Shown in pieces: positions 8,960 to 18,111 of a stretch of DNA of 64,000 bases. How positions within the stretch are numbered: the first letter of the stretch is position 1; each line of letters opens with the position of its first letter. The stretch is from Mycolicibacterium crocinum (GTDB lineage Bacteria > Actinomycetota > Actinomycetes > Mycobacteriales > Mycobacteriaceae). Location of the stretch: positions 5,704,001 to 5,768,000 of the forward strand of contig NZ_CP092362.2 of NCBI RefSeq assembly GCF_022370635.2, written 5' to 3'. Position numbers and translations under genes: made by a program. The notes beneath the pieces are model-generated. The model made no database searches. It saw only the letters and a program-made list of their open reading frames with translations, and was not told where the DNA came from.

Positions 8960-9848
8960 CGATGGTCCCGATCCACGCCAGCAACAGCAGCTGCAGCACC
9001 CGATCCTTCAGCGCGATGTCCTCGGGTTCACCGGCCAATCCACCGTCGACGTCGACGGCGTAGCGCAGGATCGCGATGGTGATGGGAATGATCGTGACCG
9101 CGTACCACGACGCGTTCGCCCCGTCCCGCTCAAAGGCCCACAGGCTGTAGCAGACCACCATCGCGGTGGCCGCCACCGTCCAGACGAACCGGAGGTAGGA
9201 GGCGGTATAGCTCTCCAAAGACTTGCGGATCTTGGCACCGGTACGTTCGGCGAGTTGCAGTTCGGCATAACGCTTTCCGGCCACCATGAACAGCGAGCCG
9301 AATGTCATCACCAGCAGGAACCACTGCGACAGCGGGATGCCCGCTGCCGCACCACCGGCGATGGCCCGAATCAGGTACGCCGATGACACGATGCAAATGT
9401 CCAGCACCGCTTGATGTTTGAGCCCGAAGCAGTAGGCGAGCTGCATGGCGATGTAGACCGCGATCACGATCAGCAGATTCACCGAGGCCAGCAGGGAGAG
9501 CGCCAGCGCACCGACGCCCAGCACGACGGCCAGTGTGTAGGCCAGCCATTGCGGGACGACGCCCGCCGCGATCGGGCGGAACCGCTTGGTCGGATGCTGA
9601 CGGTCGGCCTCGACGTCACGCGAGTCGTTCACCAGGTAGATGCACGAGGCAGCCAGCGAGAAGGAGGCGAAGGCGATCACGATCTTGATCGCGACCTGGT
9701 CGTAGTCGTAGTGGATATTGCCGCCGAGCGCCGCGATCGGGGCGAGCAGCACGAGCAGGTTCTTGACCCACTGGCGCGGACGGATGGCCTTGATGATCCC
9801 GGTGAACAAGTTGCTCGGCGGTTTGCCGGTAACCGCGTCCTCACTCAT
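8937..9848 (-). CDS. ubiA: Decaprenyl-phosphate phosphoribosyltransferase UbiA (DPPR synthase)
   Basis: Transfers 5-phosphoribose from PRPP to decaprenyl phosphate, the first committed step to decaprenyl-phosphoryl-arabinose, the only arabinose donor for the cell wall. 303 residues with about nine membrane segments of the UbiA prenyltransferase fold. The Mg-binding motif NDSRDVEAD is at residues 74-82, followed by RQHPTKRFRP; a second acidic loop YAVDVDGG lies near residue 265. The next enzyme of the pathway, the phosphatase, is encoded 6 bp upstream, and aftB, which uses the end product, overlaps downstream. Homolog of Rv3806c, a known ethambutol-resistance locus. Confidence 0.94.
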   Translation of the reverse strand: MSEDAVTGKPPSNLFTGIIKAIRPRQWVKNLLVLLAPIAALGGNIHYDYDQVAIKIVIAFASFSLAASCIYLVNDSRDVEADRQHPTKRFRPIAAGVVPQWLAYTLAVVLGVGALALSLLASVNLLIVIAVYIAMQLAYCFGLKHQAVLDICIVSSAYLIRAIAGGAAAGIPLSQWFLLVMTFGSLFMVAGKRYAELQLAERTGAKIRKSLESYTASYLRFVWTVAATAMVVCYSLWAFERDGANASWYAVTIIPITIAILRYAVDVDGGLAGEPEDIALKDRVLQLLLLAWIGTIGAAIAFS

Positions 9849-9854
9849 GGGCGT

Positions 9855-10397
9855 TCATCTCCGCTTCTCCTCCTGCGACGAGGCGAAACAACCGGCCGTC
9901 TTCGCGACAACGGCGCCGACGGCCGCCCCGGCGAGGACGTCAGTCGGGTAGTGCACACCGAGCACCAGTCGCGACAAGGCCATCGCGGGCACGACCACCA
10001 ATGGCAGTCGCGAGCGGGTGGCCCGGCTCAGCAGCATAGCCGCGGCCGTGCTGGACGTGGCGTGCGCCGACGGGAAGCTCAGCGCGCTGGGCGTGCCGAC
10101 GTTGACCGCCACCGCCGGGTGATTAGGCCGGGCGCGACGCACGACCAGCTTGATCGCGATCGCGGCGGCATGCGCGGCAACAGCGCCGATGCCGACCAGA
10201 ACCCACTCGCGGCGCCGCTTCGGCATCGCCAGCGCACCGAGCGCCGACACCGCGACCCAGCCCTGGGCGTGCTCGCCGAAATGCGACATCGCCCGGGCCA
10301 CCTCGATGACCTGTGGCGTACCGATCGTGGACTGCACCGCGACCAGCGCGGCGACCTCGCCGCTGGCCGGCGGCGCGACGGGTTCGAGGTCAGGCAT
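9855..10397 (-). CDS. PAP2-family decaprenyl-phosphoryl-5-phosphoribose phosphatase
   Basis: Removes the 5-phosphate from decaprenyl-phosphoryl-phosphoribose, between UbiA and the DprE1/DprE2 epimerase. I place the start at ATG 10397 (MPDLEPVAPP), which overlaps the glfT2 stop by 8 bp; a longer frame to 10559 would read through glfT2 and has an unlikely Cys/Arg-rich leader. The 180-residue product has the three PAP2 motifs: KLVVRRARP, FPSAHATSS and SRLVLGVHYPTDV, between hydrophobic helices. By position it matches Rv3807c. The family assignment is firm, and the substrate follows from the locus. Confidence 0.88.
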   Translation of the reverse strand: MPDLEPVAPPASGEVAALVAVQSTIGTPQVIEVARAMSHFGEHAQGWVAVSALGALAMPKRRREWVLVGIGAVAAHAAAIAIKLVVRRARPNHPAVAVNVGTPSALSFPSAHATSSTAAAMLLSRATRSRLPLVVVPAMALSRLVLGVHYPTDVLAGAAVGAVVAKTAGCFASSQEEKRR

Positions 10398-12330
10398 GAG
10401 TGGAGGAGTTCTCGAGCAGCACCGTTTCCCACTTCTCCTTGCTGGACAGGACCGGCAGAGCGTCTCGGTACACCTTGCGCATGCGGTTGAACTTGCGGGC
10501 CAGTCGCAGCTGGCGACGCGTCGAAGCGCGAAGCAGCGCAAACATTTTCGCCCGGTCACGCTGACGGTAGACCACGCCGCGGCCGTCGGCGGTGGTCACG
10601 GTGACCCCGTCGACCCGCGACAGCGAGAACCACCGGGCGTCCTGGGTCGCGACGTTGATCTGCGGGCGCTCGTGGTGCACAGGGTCGTGCGGCTTGAGCT
10701 GGTGGGCCACCCCGCGGGCGAGCCGCACCGAGATCGACAGCGGATTCGTCGGGATGCTCACCTTCTTGCGCCACCTCTTGTCCGACGGAGTCGGCAGCGC
10801 GGTGGCGCTGGGCAGCACCACGGCGTCGGGGTACTGCGAGCGCAGCTGGCGCACTTCGGGCAGCGCGGCCTCGAGGATCGAGAAGATGTGCTCCGGCCCG
10901 GCGAGGAAGTCGTCCATCGCCTTGTTCTGAATCGCGACCGTCGAATACTCAAGGCACAGAAGGTGTTTGAGCGTCGCCTTCATATGGCTGGCGATCAGGC
11001 CGCGAACGTTGCCATCCCAGTGCAGGGCGGCCACCACCAACCGGTTGCGCAGGTGGAAGTAGGCCTGCCAGTCGATGGCGTCGTCCTTGTCGCTCCAGGC
11101 CATGTGCCAGATCGCCGCGCCGGGCAGCGTGACCGTGGGATAGCCGTGTTCACCGGCCCGCAGGCCGTAGTCGGCGTCGTCCCACTTGATGAACAGCGGC
11201 AGCGGCTGGCCGAGCTCCTCGGCGACCTGCCGCGGGATCATGCACATCCACCAGCCGTTGTAGTCGACGTCGATGCGGCGGTGCAGCAGCTTGCTGCGGT
11301 ATTCCTCTTCGTCGTTGAGCGGGTACTTGGCGAAGTTGTGGTCGTATTCGGTATTGACCGCGTTGGTCCACATGAAGTTCTGCGAGTCGACCATCTCGCC
11401 CATCACGTGCAGGTGCGACGGCTCCTGCAGGTTGAGCATCTGACCGCCGACCAGGGTCGGCGACTTGGCGAACCGGTTGAGCGCCAACGCCCGCAGCACC
11501 GAATCAGGCTCGATGCGGATGTCGTCGTCCATGAACAGGATCTGTTCGCAGTCGGTGTTCTTCAGCGCCTCGTACATCACCCGGCTGTAGCCGCCTGAGC
11601 CGCCGAGGTTCGGCTGGTTATGGATGGACAACCGGTCGCCGAGCCGTTCGGCCGCCGCCGCGAAACCTGGATGATCTTTGGCCTTGGAGGTGCCCTGATC
11701 GGTGACGATGACCGCGGTGATCACGTTGTCCACCAACGGATCCGAGGTCAGCGCCGCAAGCGCGTTGACGCAGTCCGCGGGCCGGTTGAACGTCGGGATA
11801 CCGACGGCAACGCTGGCCCGGCCCGGCGCGGGCACCGGCGCGTACCAGCCTGCGCTGTGCACAGTCGTCTTGCTGTCGGTGGTGATGTCGAACCAGATCC
11901 ATCCGCCGTCTTCGAACGGGCCGAGGCCGACCTCGAACTCCGCGGCGGTCGGCGTCGTCGCATCGGGGCTGCTGATCTCGGTGCCGCCCACCGTGATTCG
12001 GGTTCCGGTGGACTTGGACCGGTAGACGTCGACGCGGGCCGAGCCGGTGATCTCGACGCGCAGCACCACCGACTCGAGCGTCGACCAGCGGCGCCAATAG
12101 CTGGCCGGGAACGCGTTGAAGTAGGTGGCGAACGAGACCTCGGATTCCGCGCCGATCTCCAGCGTGGTCCGGGTGGGCGCGTGCGCCCGGCGTGCGTTGG
12201 TATCGGACTCTTCGATGTACAGCTTGCGGACATCGAGCGGTTCGCCGGGGCGCGGGAGTATCACCCGGGACAGGAGGCTGACGGCCTTGGTTTCGCCGGC
12301 CTCGATCGGGCCGGACGGAATCTCGCTCAT
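10390..12330 (-). CDS. glfT2: Galactofuranosyltransferase GlfT2
   Basis: Polymerises the galactan chain of arabinogalactan with alternating beta-(1->5) and beta-(1->6) galactofuranose from UDP-Galf at the inner membrane face. 646 residues: an N-terminal beta-sandwich (about 1-165), a GT-A domain beginning at VAVGIPTFNRP, and a C-terminal helical part. The metal-binding acidic cluster is D268-D270 in FMDDDIRIEPDS; the catalytic region KWDDADYGLRAGEHG follows, with the His of GAAIWHMAW. It overlaps glf by 4 bp (ATGA), coupling polymerase to donor synthesis. Homolog of Rv3808c. Confidence 0.95.
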   Translation of the reverse strand: MSEIPSGPIEAGETKAVSLLSRVILPRPGEPLDVRKLYIEESDTNARRAHAPTRTTLEIGAESEVSFATYFNAFPASYWRRWSTLESVVLRVEITGSARVDVYRSKSTGTRITVGGTEISSPDATTPTAAEFEVGLGPFEDGGWIWFDITTDSKTTVHSAGWYAPVPAPGRASVAVGIPTFNRPADCVNALAALTSDPLVDNVITAVIVTDQGTSKAKDHPGFAAAAERLGDRLSIHNQPNLGGSGGYSRVMYEALKNTDCEQILFMDDDIRIEPDSVLRALALNRFAKSPTLVGGQMLNLQEPSHLHVMGEMVDSQNFMWTNAVNTEYDHNFAKYPLNDEEEYRSKLLHRRIDVDYNGWWMCMIPRQVAEELGQPLPLFIKWDDADYGLRAGEHGYPTVTLPGAAIWHMAWSDKDDAIDWQAYFHLRNRLVVAALHWDGNVRGLIASHMKATLKHLLCLEYSTVAIQNKAMDDFLAGPEHIFSILEAALPEVRQLRSQYPDAVVLPSATALPTPSDKRWRKKVSIPTNPLSISVRLARGVAHQLKPHDPVHHERPQINVATQDARWFSLSRVDGVTVTTADGRGVVYRQRDRAKMFALLRASTRRQLRLARKFNRMRKVYRDALPVLSSKEKWETVLLENSSTHA

Positions 12331-13547
12331 TCTGTGCTGCTTTCGGTCAGCGGAGTCCCGTCGCGCAGGTGTGGCGCCAGGATGTTGTCGTACATGTTCA
12401 GCGCGCTGGCGATCGCCATGTGCATGTCGAGGTATTGGTACGTGCCCAGCCTGCCACCGAAGAGCACCTTCTCCGCGGACATCTCCTGCCGGGCTCGCTC
12501 CCGGTAGGAGGCGAGCAGTGCGCGGTCGGCGTCGGTGTTGATCGGGTAGTACGGCTCGTCCTCGTCGGCGGCGAACCGGGAGTACTCGCGCATGATGACC
12601 GTCTTGTCGGTCGGGTAGTCGCGCTCGGGGTGGAAGTGCCGGAACTCGTGGATGCGGGTGTAGGGCACGTCGAGGTCGTTGTAGTTCATGACGGGTGTGC
12701 CTTGAAAATCACCGCAGTCACTCAATACTTCCAGCTCGAAGTCCAGGGTGCGCCAGCCCAGCCGGCCGTCGGCGTAGTCGAAGTAGCGGTCCAGCGGCCC
12801 GGTGTACACCACGGGGGCGTCGGGGCTGGCGGCCCGCAGTTCGTCGCGAACCTCGAACCAATCGGTGTCGAGCCGGACCTCGATCCGGTCGTCGGCGGCC
12901 ATGTTCTCCAGCCACTTCGTGTAGCCGTCGACGGGCAGGCCCTCGTAGGTGTCGTTGAAGTAGCGGTTGTCGAAGGTGTAGCGCACCGGCAGGCGGCTGA
13001 TGACGGCCGCCGGTAGTTCGACGGGGTCGGTCTGCCACTGCTTGGCGGTGTAGCCCTTGACGAACGCTTCGTAGAGCGGGCGGCCGATCAGTGAGATGGC
13101 CTTCTCCTCGAGGTTGGCAGCCTCCTCGGTCTTGAACTCGGCGGCCTGCTCCTGAATCAGCTGGCGGGCCTCGTCGGGGGTGAAGTACTTGCCGAAGAAC
13201 TGCGCCACCAAACCCAGCCCCATCGGGAACTGGTAGGCCTGCCCGGCGTGCATCGCGAACACCCGGTGCTGGTATCCGGTGAAGTCGGTGAACTGCCGGA
13301 CGTAATCCCACACCCGCTTGTTGGAGGTGTGGAACAGGTGCGCACCGTACTTGTGGATCTCGATGCCGGTCTGCGGCTCGGGCTCGGAGTAGGCATTGCC
13401 ACCGATGTGCGACCGGCGTTCGACGACCAGCACCCGCTTGCCGAGCTGGCTGGCCACCCGCTCGGCGACGGTCAGGCCGAAGAAGCCGGAACCGACGACG
13501 AAGAGGTCGAAGGGGCCTGAGGCGATCCCGGAATTAGAAGAGCTCAT
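12327..13547 (-). CDS. glf: UDP-galactopyranose mutase
   Basis: Flavoenzyme that interconverts UDP-galactopyranose and UDP-galactofuranose, the galactan donor used by GlfT2. 406 residues. The N-terminal FAD site reads VVGSGFFGLTVAERVA, followed by VVERRSHIGGNAYSE; the mobile-loop region has GYTAKQWQTDP and the C-terminal nucleotide part VLFGGRLGTYQYLDM. It is the first gene of the minus-strand arabinogalactan operon, reading glf-glfT2-phosphatase-ubiA-aftB with almost no gaps. The 245 bp to the divergent erp gene must contain both promoters. Confidence 0.96.
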   Translation of the reverse strand: MSSSNSGIASGPFDLFVVGSGFFGLTVAERVASQLGKRVLVVERRSHIGGNAYSEPEPQTGIEIHKYGAHLFHTSNKRVWDYVRQFTDFTGYQHRVFAMHAGQAYQFPMGLGLVAQFFGKYFTPDEARQLIQEQAAEFKTEEAANLEEKAISLIGRPLYEAFVKGYTAKQWQTDPVELPAAVISRLPVRYTFDNRYFNDTYEGLPVDGYTKWLENMAADDRIEVRLDTDWFEVRDELRAASPDAPVVYTGPLDRYFDYADGRLGWRTLDFELEVLSDCGDFQGTPVMNYNDLDVPYTRIHEFRHFHPERDYPTDKTVIMREYSRFAADEDEPYYPINTDADRALLASYRERARQEMSAEKVLFGGRLGTYQYLDMHMAIASALNMYDNILAPHLRDGTPLTESSTE

Positions 13548-13792
13548 CGGCGCCTAGGTTATCGGACCCTGGCGGTGTGACCCGCATCGCAAGCCCGGGT
13601 TCCGACAGGAATTCACGTGCGCTCCTAACGATTCAAGGTCGCAATTGGCTCACGATTCCGCATCGTCACTCTAGACACAGCAGTCACACCCTTAACATCG
13701 ATCACGTTGGCTTCAAACGCGGCGCACGGCCGCTTTCGGGGCTCACGAAGTAATTCAGACACGAACGTTGTCTAGATATTGAGGAGACTTCC

Positions 13793-14755
13793 GTGCCTAA
13801 CAGCCGTCGACGCAAGCTCTCGACAGCCATGAGCGCAGTCGCCGCATTGGCCGTCGCAAGTCCTATTGCCGCTATTGGTGTGGTCGAACTGACCGCTACC
13901 CCGCAGAAGGCCCCCGAGCAGCGCGAGTTCGTCCGCGCCGCGGTGGTGACCGATCTGCCCAACGAGTTGATGTCTGCACTGCAGCAGGGTCTGTCGCAGT
14001 TCGGGATCAACCTGCCCCCGCTGCCGACCGGCTTGAGCCCGGCCGGCGCCCAGCCGGCGCAGGCGGGACCAACGCTCACCACCCCGAGTCTGGGCACGCC
14101 CGGCCTCACCACCCCGAGCCTGACCGCACCGGGGTTGACCACGCCCAGCCTCACCACGCCCGGTCTCACCACGCCGAGCCTGACCACTCCCGGACTGACG
14201 ACGCCGAGCCTGACCACACCGGGGCTCACCACGCCGGGTCTGACCACTCCCGGTCTGACCACACCGAGCGTCAGCACGCCGGGTCTCACCACGCCGAGTC
14301 TGACCACGCCCGGCTTGACCACGCCGAGCCTGACCACGCCCGGGGCCACCGTGCCCTCGGCGTCGGCGTCGCTGACCGATCCCGGGCTGACCAACCCGGC
14401 GCTCACGACCCCTCAGCTCGGCGCAGGTACGCCGTCGCTGGCGACGCCGGGCTTGACCAGCCCGTCCGCGACCGGCCTCGGCCTGCCCAACGAGCAGCCG
14501 ATCAGCGCTCCACTAGGCCCGGTCAACGGCACCTATCCGATCCTCGGTGATCCCTCGCTGGCGATGCCCAGCGCAGCGCCCGCACAGTCCGGCGGGATCA
14601 TCAGCGATCTGAGCAGCGCCGCCAACCAGCTCGGCGTCGGCCAGGCGATCGACCTGCTCAAGGGTGTCGTCATGCCGTCGATCACCCAGGCCATGCAGGG
14701 TGCATCGGCCGCCGCTGCCGCCGCGCCGGCGGCAGCCCCAGCTCCGGCCGGTTAA
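13793..14755 (+). CDS. erp: Exported repetitive protein Erp (PirG)
   Basis: Secreted surface protein known in mycobacteria as Erp/PirG, which affects envelope integrity and persistence. GTG start at 13793 is preceded by gaggag 7 bp upstream. The 320 residues consist of a signal peptide (about 1-30), a non-repeated N-terminal domain, a central block of PGLTTPSLT-type five-residue repeats, and an Ala/Pro-rich C-terminal part with a hydrophobic stretch. It is divergent from glf and followed by a long inverted repeat. Repeat number varies among mycobacterial species, so this allele is informative for strain comparison. Confidence 0.94.
   Translation: MPNSRRRKLSTAMSAVAALAVASPIAAIGVVELTATPQKAPEQREFVRAAVVTDLPNELMSALQQGLSQFGINLPPLPTGLSPAGAQPAQAGPTLTTPSLGTPGLTTPSLTAPGLTTPSLTTPGLTTPSLTTPGLTTPSLTTPGLTTPGLTTPGLTTPSVSTPGLTTPSLTTPGLTTPSLTTPGATVPSASASLTDPGLTNPALTTPQLGAGTPSLATPGLTSPSATGLGLPNEQPISAPLGPVNGTYPILGDPSLAMPSAAPAQSGGIISDLSSAANQLGVGQAIDLLKGVVMPSITQAMQGASAAAAAAPAAAPAPAG
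14071..14345 (+). repeat. PGLTTPSLT-coding tandem repeats in erp
   Basis: About 275 bp of degenerate 15 bp units encoding PGLTT/PSLTT alternation. Codons differ from unit to unit (for example ACC, ACG, ACT for Thr) while the protein pattern is kept, so selection acts on the protein and recent slippage is unlikely. Confidence 0.85.
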
Positions 14756-14757
14756 TA

Positions 14758-14848
14758 GGAAGCCTGCGTCGGAACGGCACCGCAGGGTGGGTCAGGCCGC
14801 TAGGTCAGTGAACCCGGAGAGGCCCCTGCGGTGCCGTTGCAGGCTTCC
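14758..14848. terminator. Long inverted repeat downstream of erp
   Basis: The left arm GGAAGCCTGC (14758-14767), a 5-base bulge, then AACGGCACCGCAGGG (14773-14787) pair perfectly with CCCTGCGGTGCCGTT (14824-14838) and GCAGGCTTCC (14839-14848) around a 36-base loop. It starts 3 bp after the erp stop, so it probably folds in the erp mRNA 3' end. It could be a terminator, an mRNA-stabilising structure, or a miniature repeat. Confidence 0.6.
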
Positions 14849-14918
14849 AGTATCACTTTCTTCACACTGGTCCGTGTCGAAACACTGGTATCAGAGGGCA
14901 CATACGTAACATCGCCTT

Positions 14919-16547
14919 GTGCTGTCCCGCCGACCTGCGCCGACGCTTGTGTTCACCGCGATCGCGGCGACCGTCGTCATCCTGCCGTGGGCGATCACCG
15001 GCGTGCCGGGATCCGAGCGCCCGGACGGGCCGAAGGCCGCTGACACCGTTCTCGCACAGCAACCGCTCACCGGAGTCGGCGGCGGAGTGACGGTCCGCGA
15101 GATCAGCCAGCCGACACCGTTCTCCTTGGTGGCGCTGACGGGCACCGACCTCACCGGGACCTCGGCACGGGTACGCGCGAAGCGAGCGGACGGATCGTGG
15201 GGTCCCTGGTACGACGCCGACACCCTGGAGTCCAACGCCGACGACACCCAGCGCGGCGGCCCGCGCGGCACCGACCCGGTGTTCGTCGGCACCACCACTT
15301 CGGTGCAGATCGCGGTGACCCGGCCGCCCAACGCTCCGGTCACCACCGCCCCACCTGAGACCGGCCTGGATGCCGGCAAGGAACTCGGCTATGTGCCCGC
15401 CACCGCCGAACAGTCCTTCGCCCAGAACATTTCGGCGGTGTTGATCTCCCCGCCCAAGGCGCCGGTCGATTCACAATGGCAGCCGCCGACGGCAGCTCTG
15501 GGGCCGGGTCAGCCGCCGAACATCATCAGCCGCGCCCAGTGGGGTGCCGACGAGCACATTCGTTGCGGTAATACCGCGTACGGCAACGGTATTCGAGCTG
15601 CGGTGGTCCACCACACCGCGGGCAGCAACGACTACGCACCCGAGGACTCGGCGGAGATCGTGCGCTCGATCTACGCGTATCACACCCGCACCCTGGGCTG
15701 GTGCGACATCGCCTACAACGCACTGGTGGACAAGTACGGTCAGGTCTTCGAAGGTCGCGCCGGCGGTATCACCAAGGACGTATTGGGCTCGCACACAGGC
15801 GGTTTCAACACCGACGTGTGGGGCGTGTCGATGATCGGCGACTTCGAGGAGGTCCCGCCCAGCGACATCATGGTGCGCACCGTCGGCAGGCTGCTCGGCT
15901 GGCGGCTGGGCCTGGACCACGTCAACCCGACGGGCACCGTGATGCTGCGGTCGGCCGGCAGTGACTACACCTTCTTCCCCGCCGGGGCGACGCCCACGCT
16001 GCCGACGATCTTCGCCCACCGCGATGTCGGCAACACCGCATGCCCGGGCAATGCCGGTTATGCGGCGCTGAACCAGATCCGGGACATCGCATCGCGATTC
16101 AACCGGCCCCCGGACCTGATGGACTCGCTGCGCGGCGGCGCGATCCTGACCAAGTGGGAAGCCATGGGCGGCAAGGACAGTCCGCTCGGCATGCCGATCA
16201 CACCGGAGGCGGCGGCCGACGGAAATGCGCGGTACGTGACGTTCGAGCACGGCGCCATCTACTGGTCGCCGACCACCGACGCGCAGCCCCTCACCGGCGC
16301 GATCTACGAAGCGTGGGCGTCGCTGGGCTATGAGCGCGGGGCGCTGGGCCTGCCGACCAGCGGCGAGATCCAGGAACCCGAGTGGATCGTGCAGAACTTC
16401 CAGCACGGCACCCTCAACTTCGACCGGCAGACCCACAACGTCCTGCGGGTGGTCGACGGGCTGACGCTGGTGATGCCACCGCCGCCTGCCGACGGGCCGC
16501 CGGTGCAGCTGGAGCGGTTCAGCCGGATCACCAACCCGGTGACCTGA
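14919..16547 (+). CDS. Peptidoglycan-recognition/N-acetylmuramoyl-L-alanine amidase with LGFP repeats
   Basis: Secreted 542-residue protein, by position Rv3811. An N-terminal hydrophobic signal segment is followed by an about 150-residue region, then a PGRP/amidase-2 domain opening at ISRAQWGADEHIRC. Zinc ligands are plausible in VVHHTAGSNDY and FAHRDVGNTACPG, with WGVSMIGDF between them. The C-terminus carries LGFP-type repeats (SPLGMPIT, GALGLPTSGE), which anchor corynebacterial and mycobacterial proteins to the wall. It probably cleaves the stem-peptide amide bond or binds peptidoglycan. The stop codon abuts, with no spacer, the stop of the convergent HAD gene. Confidence 0.9.
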   Translation: MLSRRPAPTLVFTAIAATVVILPWAITGVPGSERPDGPKAADTVLAQQPLTGVGGGVTVREISQPTPFSLVALTGTDLTGTSARVRAKRADGSWGPWYDADTLESNADDTQRGGPRGTDPVFVGTTTSVQIAVTRPPNAPVTTAPPETGLDAGKELGYVPATAEQSFAQNISAVLISPPKAPVDSQWQPPTAALGPGQPPNIISRAQWGADEHIRCGNTAYGNGIRAAVVHHTAGSNDYAPEDSAEIVRSIYAYHTRTLGWCDIAYNALVDKYGQVFEGRAGGITKDVLGSHTGGFNTDVWGVSMIGDFEEVPPSDIMVRTVGRLLGWRLGLDHVNPTGTVMLRSAGSDYTFFPAGATPTLPTIFAHRDVGNTACPGNAGYAALNQIRDIASRFNRPPDLMDSLRGGAILTKWEAMGGKDSPLGMPITPEAAADGNARYVTFEHGAIYWSPTTDAQPLTGAIYEAWASLGYERGALGLPTSGEIQEPEWIVQNFQHGTLNFDRQTHNVLRVVDGLTLVMPPPPADGPPVQLERFSRITNPVT

Positions 16548-17360
16548 CTAGAGCCACCAGCGTTCGAGCACCCGCGCCAAGCCGTCGTCCGAGTTCGGCC
16601 CGGTCACCTCGTTGGCAGCAGCGACCGCCTCCGGGTGAGCGTTGCCCATCGCGACACCCAGGCCGGCCCAGCGCAGCATCGGCACGTCGTTGGGCATGTC
16701 GCCGAACGCGATGACGTCCTCGGCGGCGATCCCCAGCGGCCGGGCGAGGTGTTCGACGCCCGTCGCCTTGCTGGTCCCGGTCGGGTTGATCTCGATCAGG
16801 CCGTTGTTGGTGGAGTAAGTGATATCCCCCTGCGAGCCAAGATGTTTGGCGAGTTCGGCGGCCATCTGCGAACTGCGGGCACCGGCCTTGCGGATCAGCA
16901 GCTTCACCGCGGGCGCGCTGAGCAGGTCCTCGATCGCGACCTCGGTGTTGTCCGGGTTGAGCCAGGCGTGCTCGTAACCCGGTGAGCTGACGAACTGGGG
17001 TGTCGCCGAGTCGTGCGCGCTGCGACCCACCCGCTCGACGGCCAGCCCGGCACCCGGGATCACCCGGGTGGCGATATCGGCGAGTTCGGTGAGGACGTCA
17101 ACGCTCAACGTGCGCGCGGAGATGATGCGGTCCTGTTCGGGGTCGTAGATCACGGCTCCGTTGGCGCACACCGCCATCGGCGCGAACCCGAGTTCTTCGA
17201 CGACCGGCGTGATCCACCGCGGCGGGCGGCCCGTCGCCAGCACGAACTGAACGCCCGAGGCCACCGCGGCCTGCACCGCGCTGCGGGTGCGCGGTGTGAC
17301 GTGCTCGTCCTCGTCGAGAAGGGTGCCATCCACGTCGGTGGCGATCATCAGGGGCAACAT
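16548..17360 (-). CDS. HAD-superfamily (Cof-type) phosphatase
   Basis: 270 residues from ATG 17360; the open frame runs further upstream but that part lies in the preceding acyltransferase gene. HAD motif I is DVDGTLLDEDE (Asp9, Asp11), motif II LATGRPPRW, motif III Lys in KATGVEHLA and motif IV FGDMPNDVPMLRW, which defines the Cof/IIB cap type. These enzymes dephosphorylate sugar or nucleotide phosphates; the substrate cannot be read. The start overlaps the acyltransferase stop by one base (TGATG), so the genes are translationally coupled. Homolog of Rv3813c. Confidence 0.9.
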   Translation of the reverse strand: MLPLMIATDVDGTLLDEDEHVTPRTRSAVQAAVASGVQFVLATGRPPRWITPVVEELGFAPMAVCANGAVIYDPEQDRIISARTLSVDVLTELADIATRVIPGAGLAVERVGRSAHDSATPQFVSSPGYEHAWLNPDNTEVAIEDLLSAPAVKLLIRKAGARSSQMAAELAKHLGSQGDITYSTNNGLIEINPTGTSKATGVEHLARPLGIAAEDVIAFGDMPNDVPMLRWAGLGVAMGNAHPEAVAAANEVTGPNSDDGLARVLERWWL

Positions 17361-18106
17361 CAACGGTGTTCCGTTGCGCGACGGGCACGTTCGGCCAACT
17401 CGGCCTCGTCGAGCTTCTTGGCCTGCTCCAGGGTCGGGGCGGCACCGCCGAGCTCCGCGGGTACCCAGTGTTCGCCCGGCGGATGCGGATACGCCGTCTG
17501 CACCTCCCGCAAGATCGTGCTCATCTGGGTTCTGAGCCGGTCTTCCAGCTCGACGGCCGTCCCCGCCGGCGGCAGTGGCCGACCGTATCGCACAGTGAAC
17601 GGGATCTTGTTGCGGCGCAGCTGTTTCGGATGGTCTTTGGTCCACACCCGATGGGCACCCCAGACGATGCAGGGAACGATCGGCACCTGCGCCTCCAGCG
17701 CCATGCGCGCCGCGCCGCTCTTGAAGTCCTTCAGAACGAAGGCCCGGCTGATCGTGGCCTCGGGATAGACACCAACCAGCTCACCGGCCTTGAGCTGACG
17801 CACCGCTTCGGCGTAGGCGTCCGCGCCGGCCTGCCGGTTCACCGGGATGGTGCCCGTGTGTTTGATCAGGAAGTTGACCACCCGCACGTTCTGCATCTCG
17901 GCCTTGATCATGAACCGGATGCGGCGCCTGCGGTGGCGGGTGCCCAACGCGGCGGGGAGGAAGTCGACGTAGCTGGTGTGGTTGATCGCGACCACGGCAC
18001 CGCCGTCGGCGGGGATGTTGTCGAGACCTTCGAACGTGATCTTGGTCCCCGCCGCCCGGACCACGATCGAGGCGACGATCTCCAGGGTGCGGAAAACGGG
18101 TTCCAT
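17360..18106 (-). CDS. PlsC-type 1-acylglycerol-3-phosphate acyltransferase
   Basis: 248 residues of the LPLAT/PlsC family, which acylate lysophosphatidic acid or related lyso-lipids at the membrane. The catalytic HX4D box is NHTSYVD, block III is GVYPEATISR, and the proline block is VPIVPCIVWG. It is paralogous to the next upstream gene and ends in overlap with the HAD phosphatase, an arrangement like Rv3813c-Rv3816c. Three paralogs are expected in M. tuberculosis, but only two are present here. Confidence 0.9.
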   Translation of the reverse strand: MEPVFRTLEIVASIVVRAAGTKITFEGLDNIPADGGAVVAINHTSYVDFLPAALGTRHRRRRIRFMIKAEMQNVRVVNFLIKHTGTIPVNRQAGADAYAEAVRQLKAGELVGVYPEATISRAFVLKDFKSGAARMALEAQVPIVPCIVWGAHRVWTKDHPKQLRRNKIPFTVRYGRPLPPAGTAVELEDRLRTQMSTILREVQTAYPHPPGEHWVPAELGGAAPTLEQAKKLDEAELAERARRATEHR

Positions 18107-18111
18107 ACGGG

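Noticed and set aside
10150..11598. 482-residue plus-strand frame across glfT2
   Set aside because: Shadow of glfT2, which carries the complete glycosyltransferase motifs on the other strand.
14071..14345. CRISPR-like spaced repeats
   Set aside because: The repeats are 15 bp protein-coding units in erp without spacers of constant length; no cas genes in the window.
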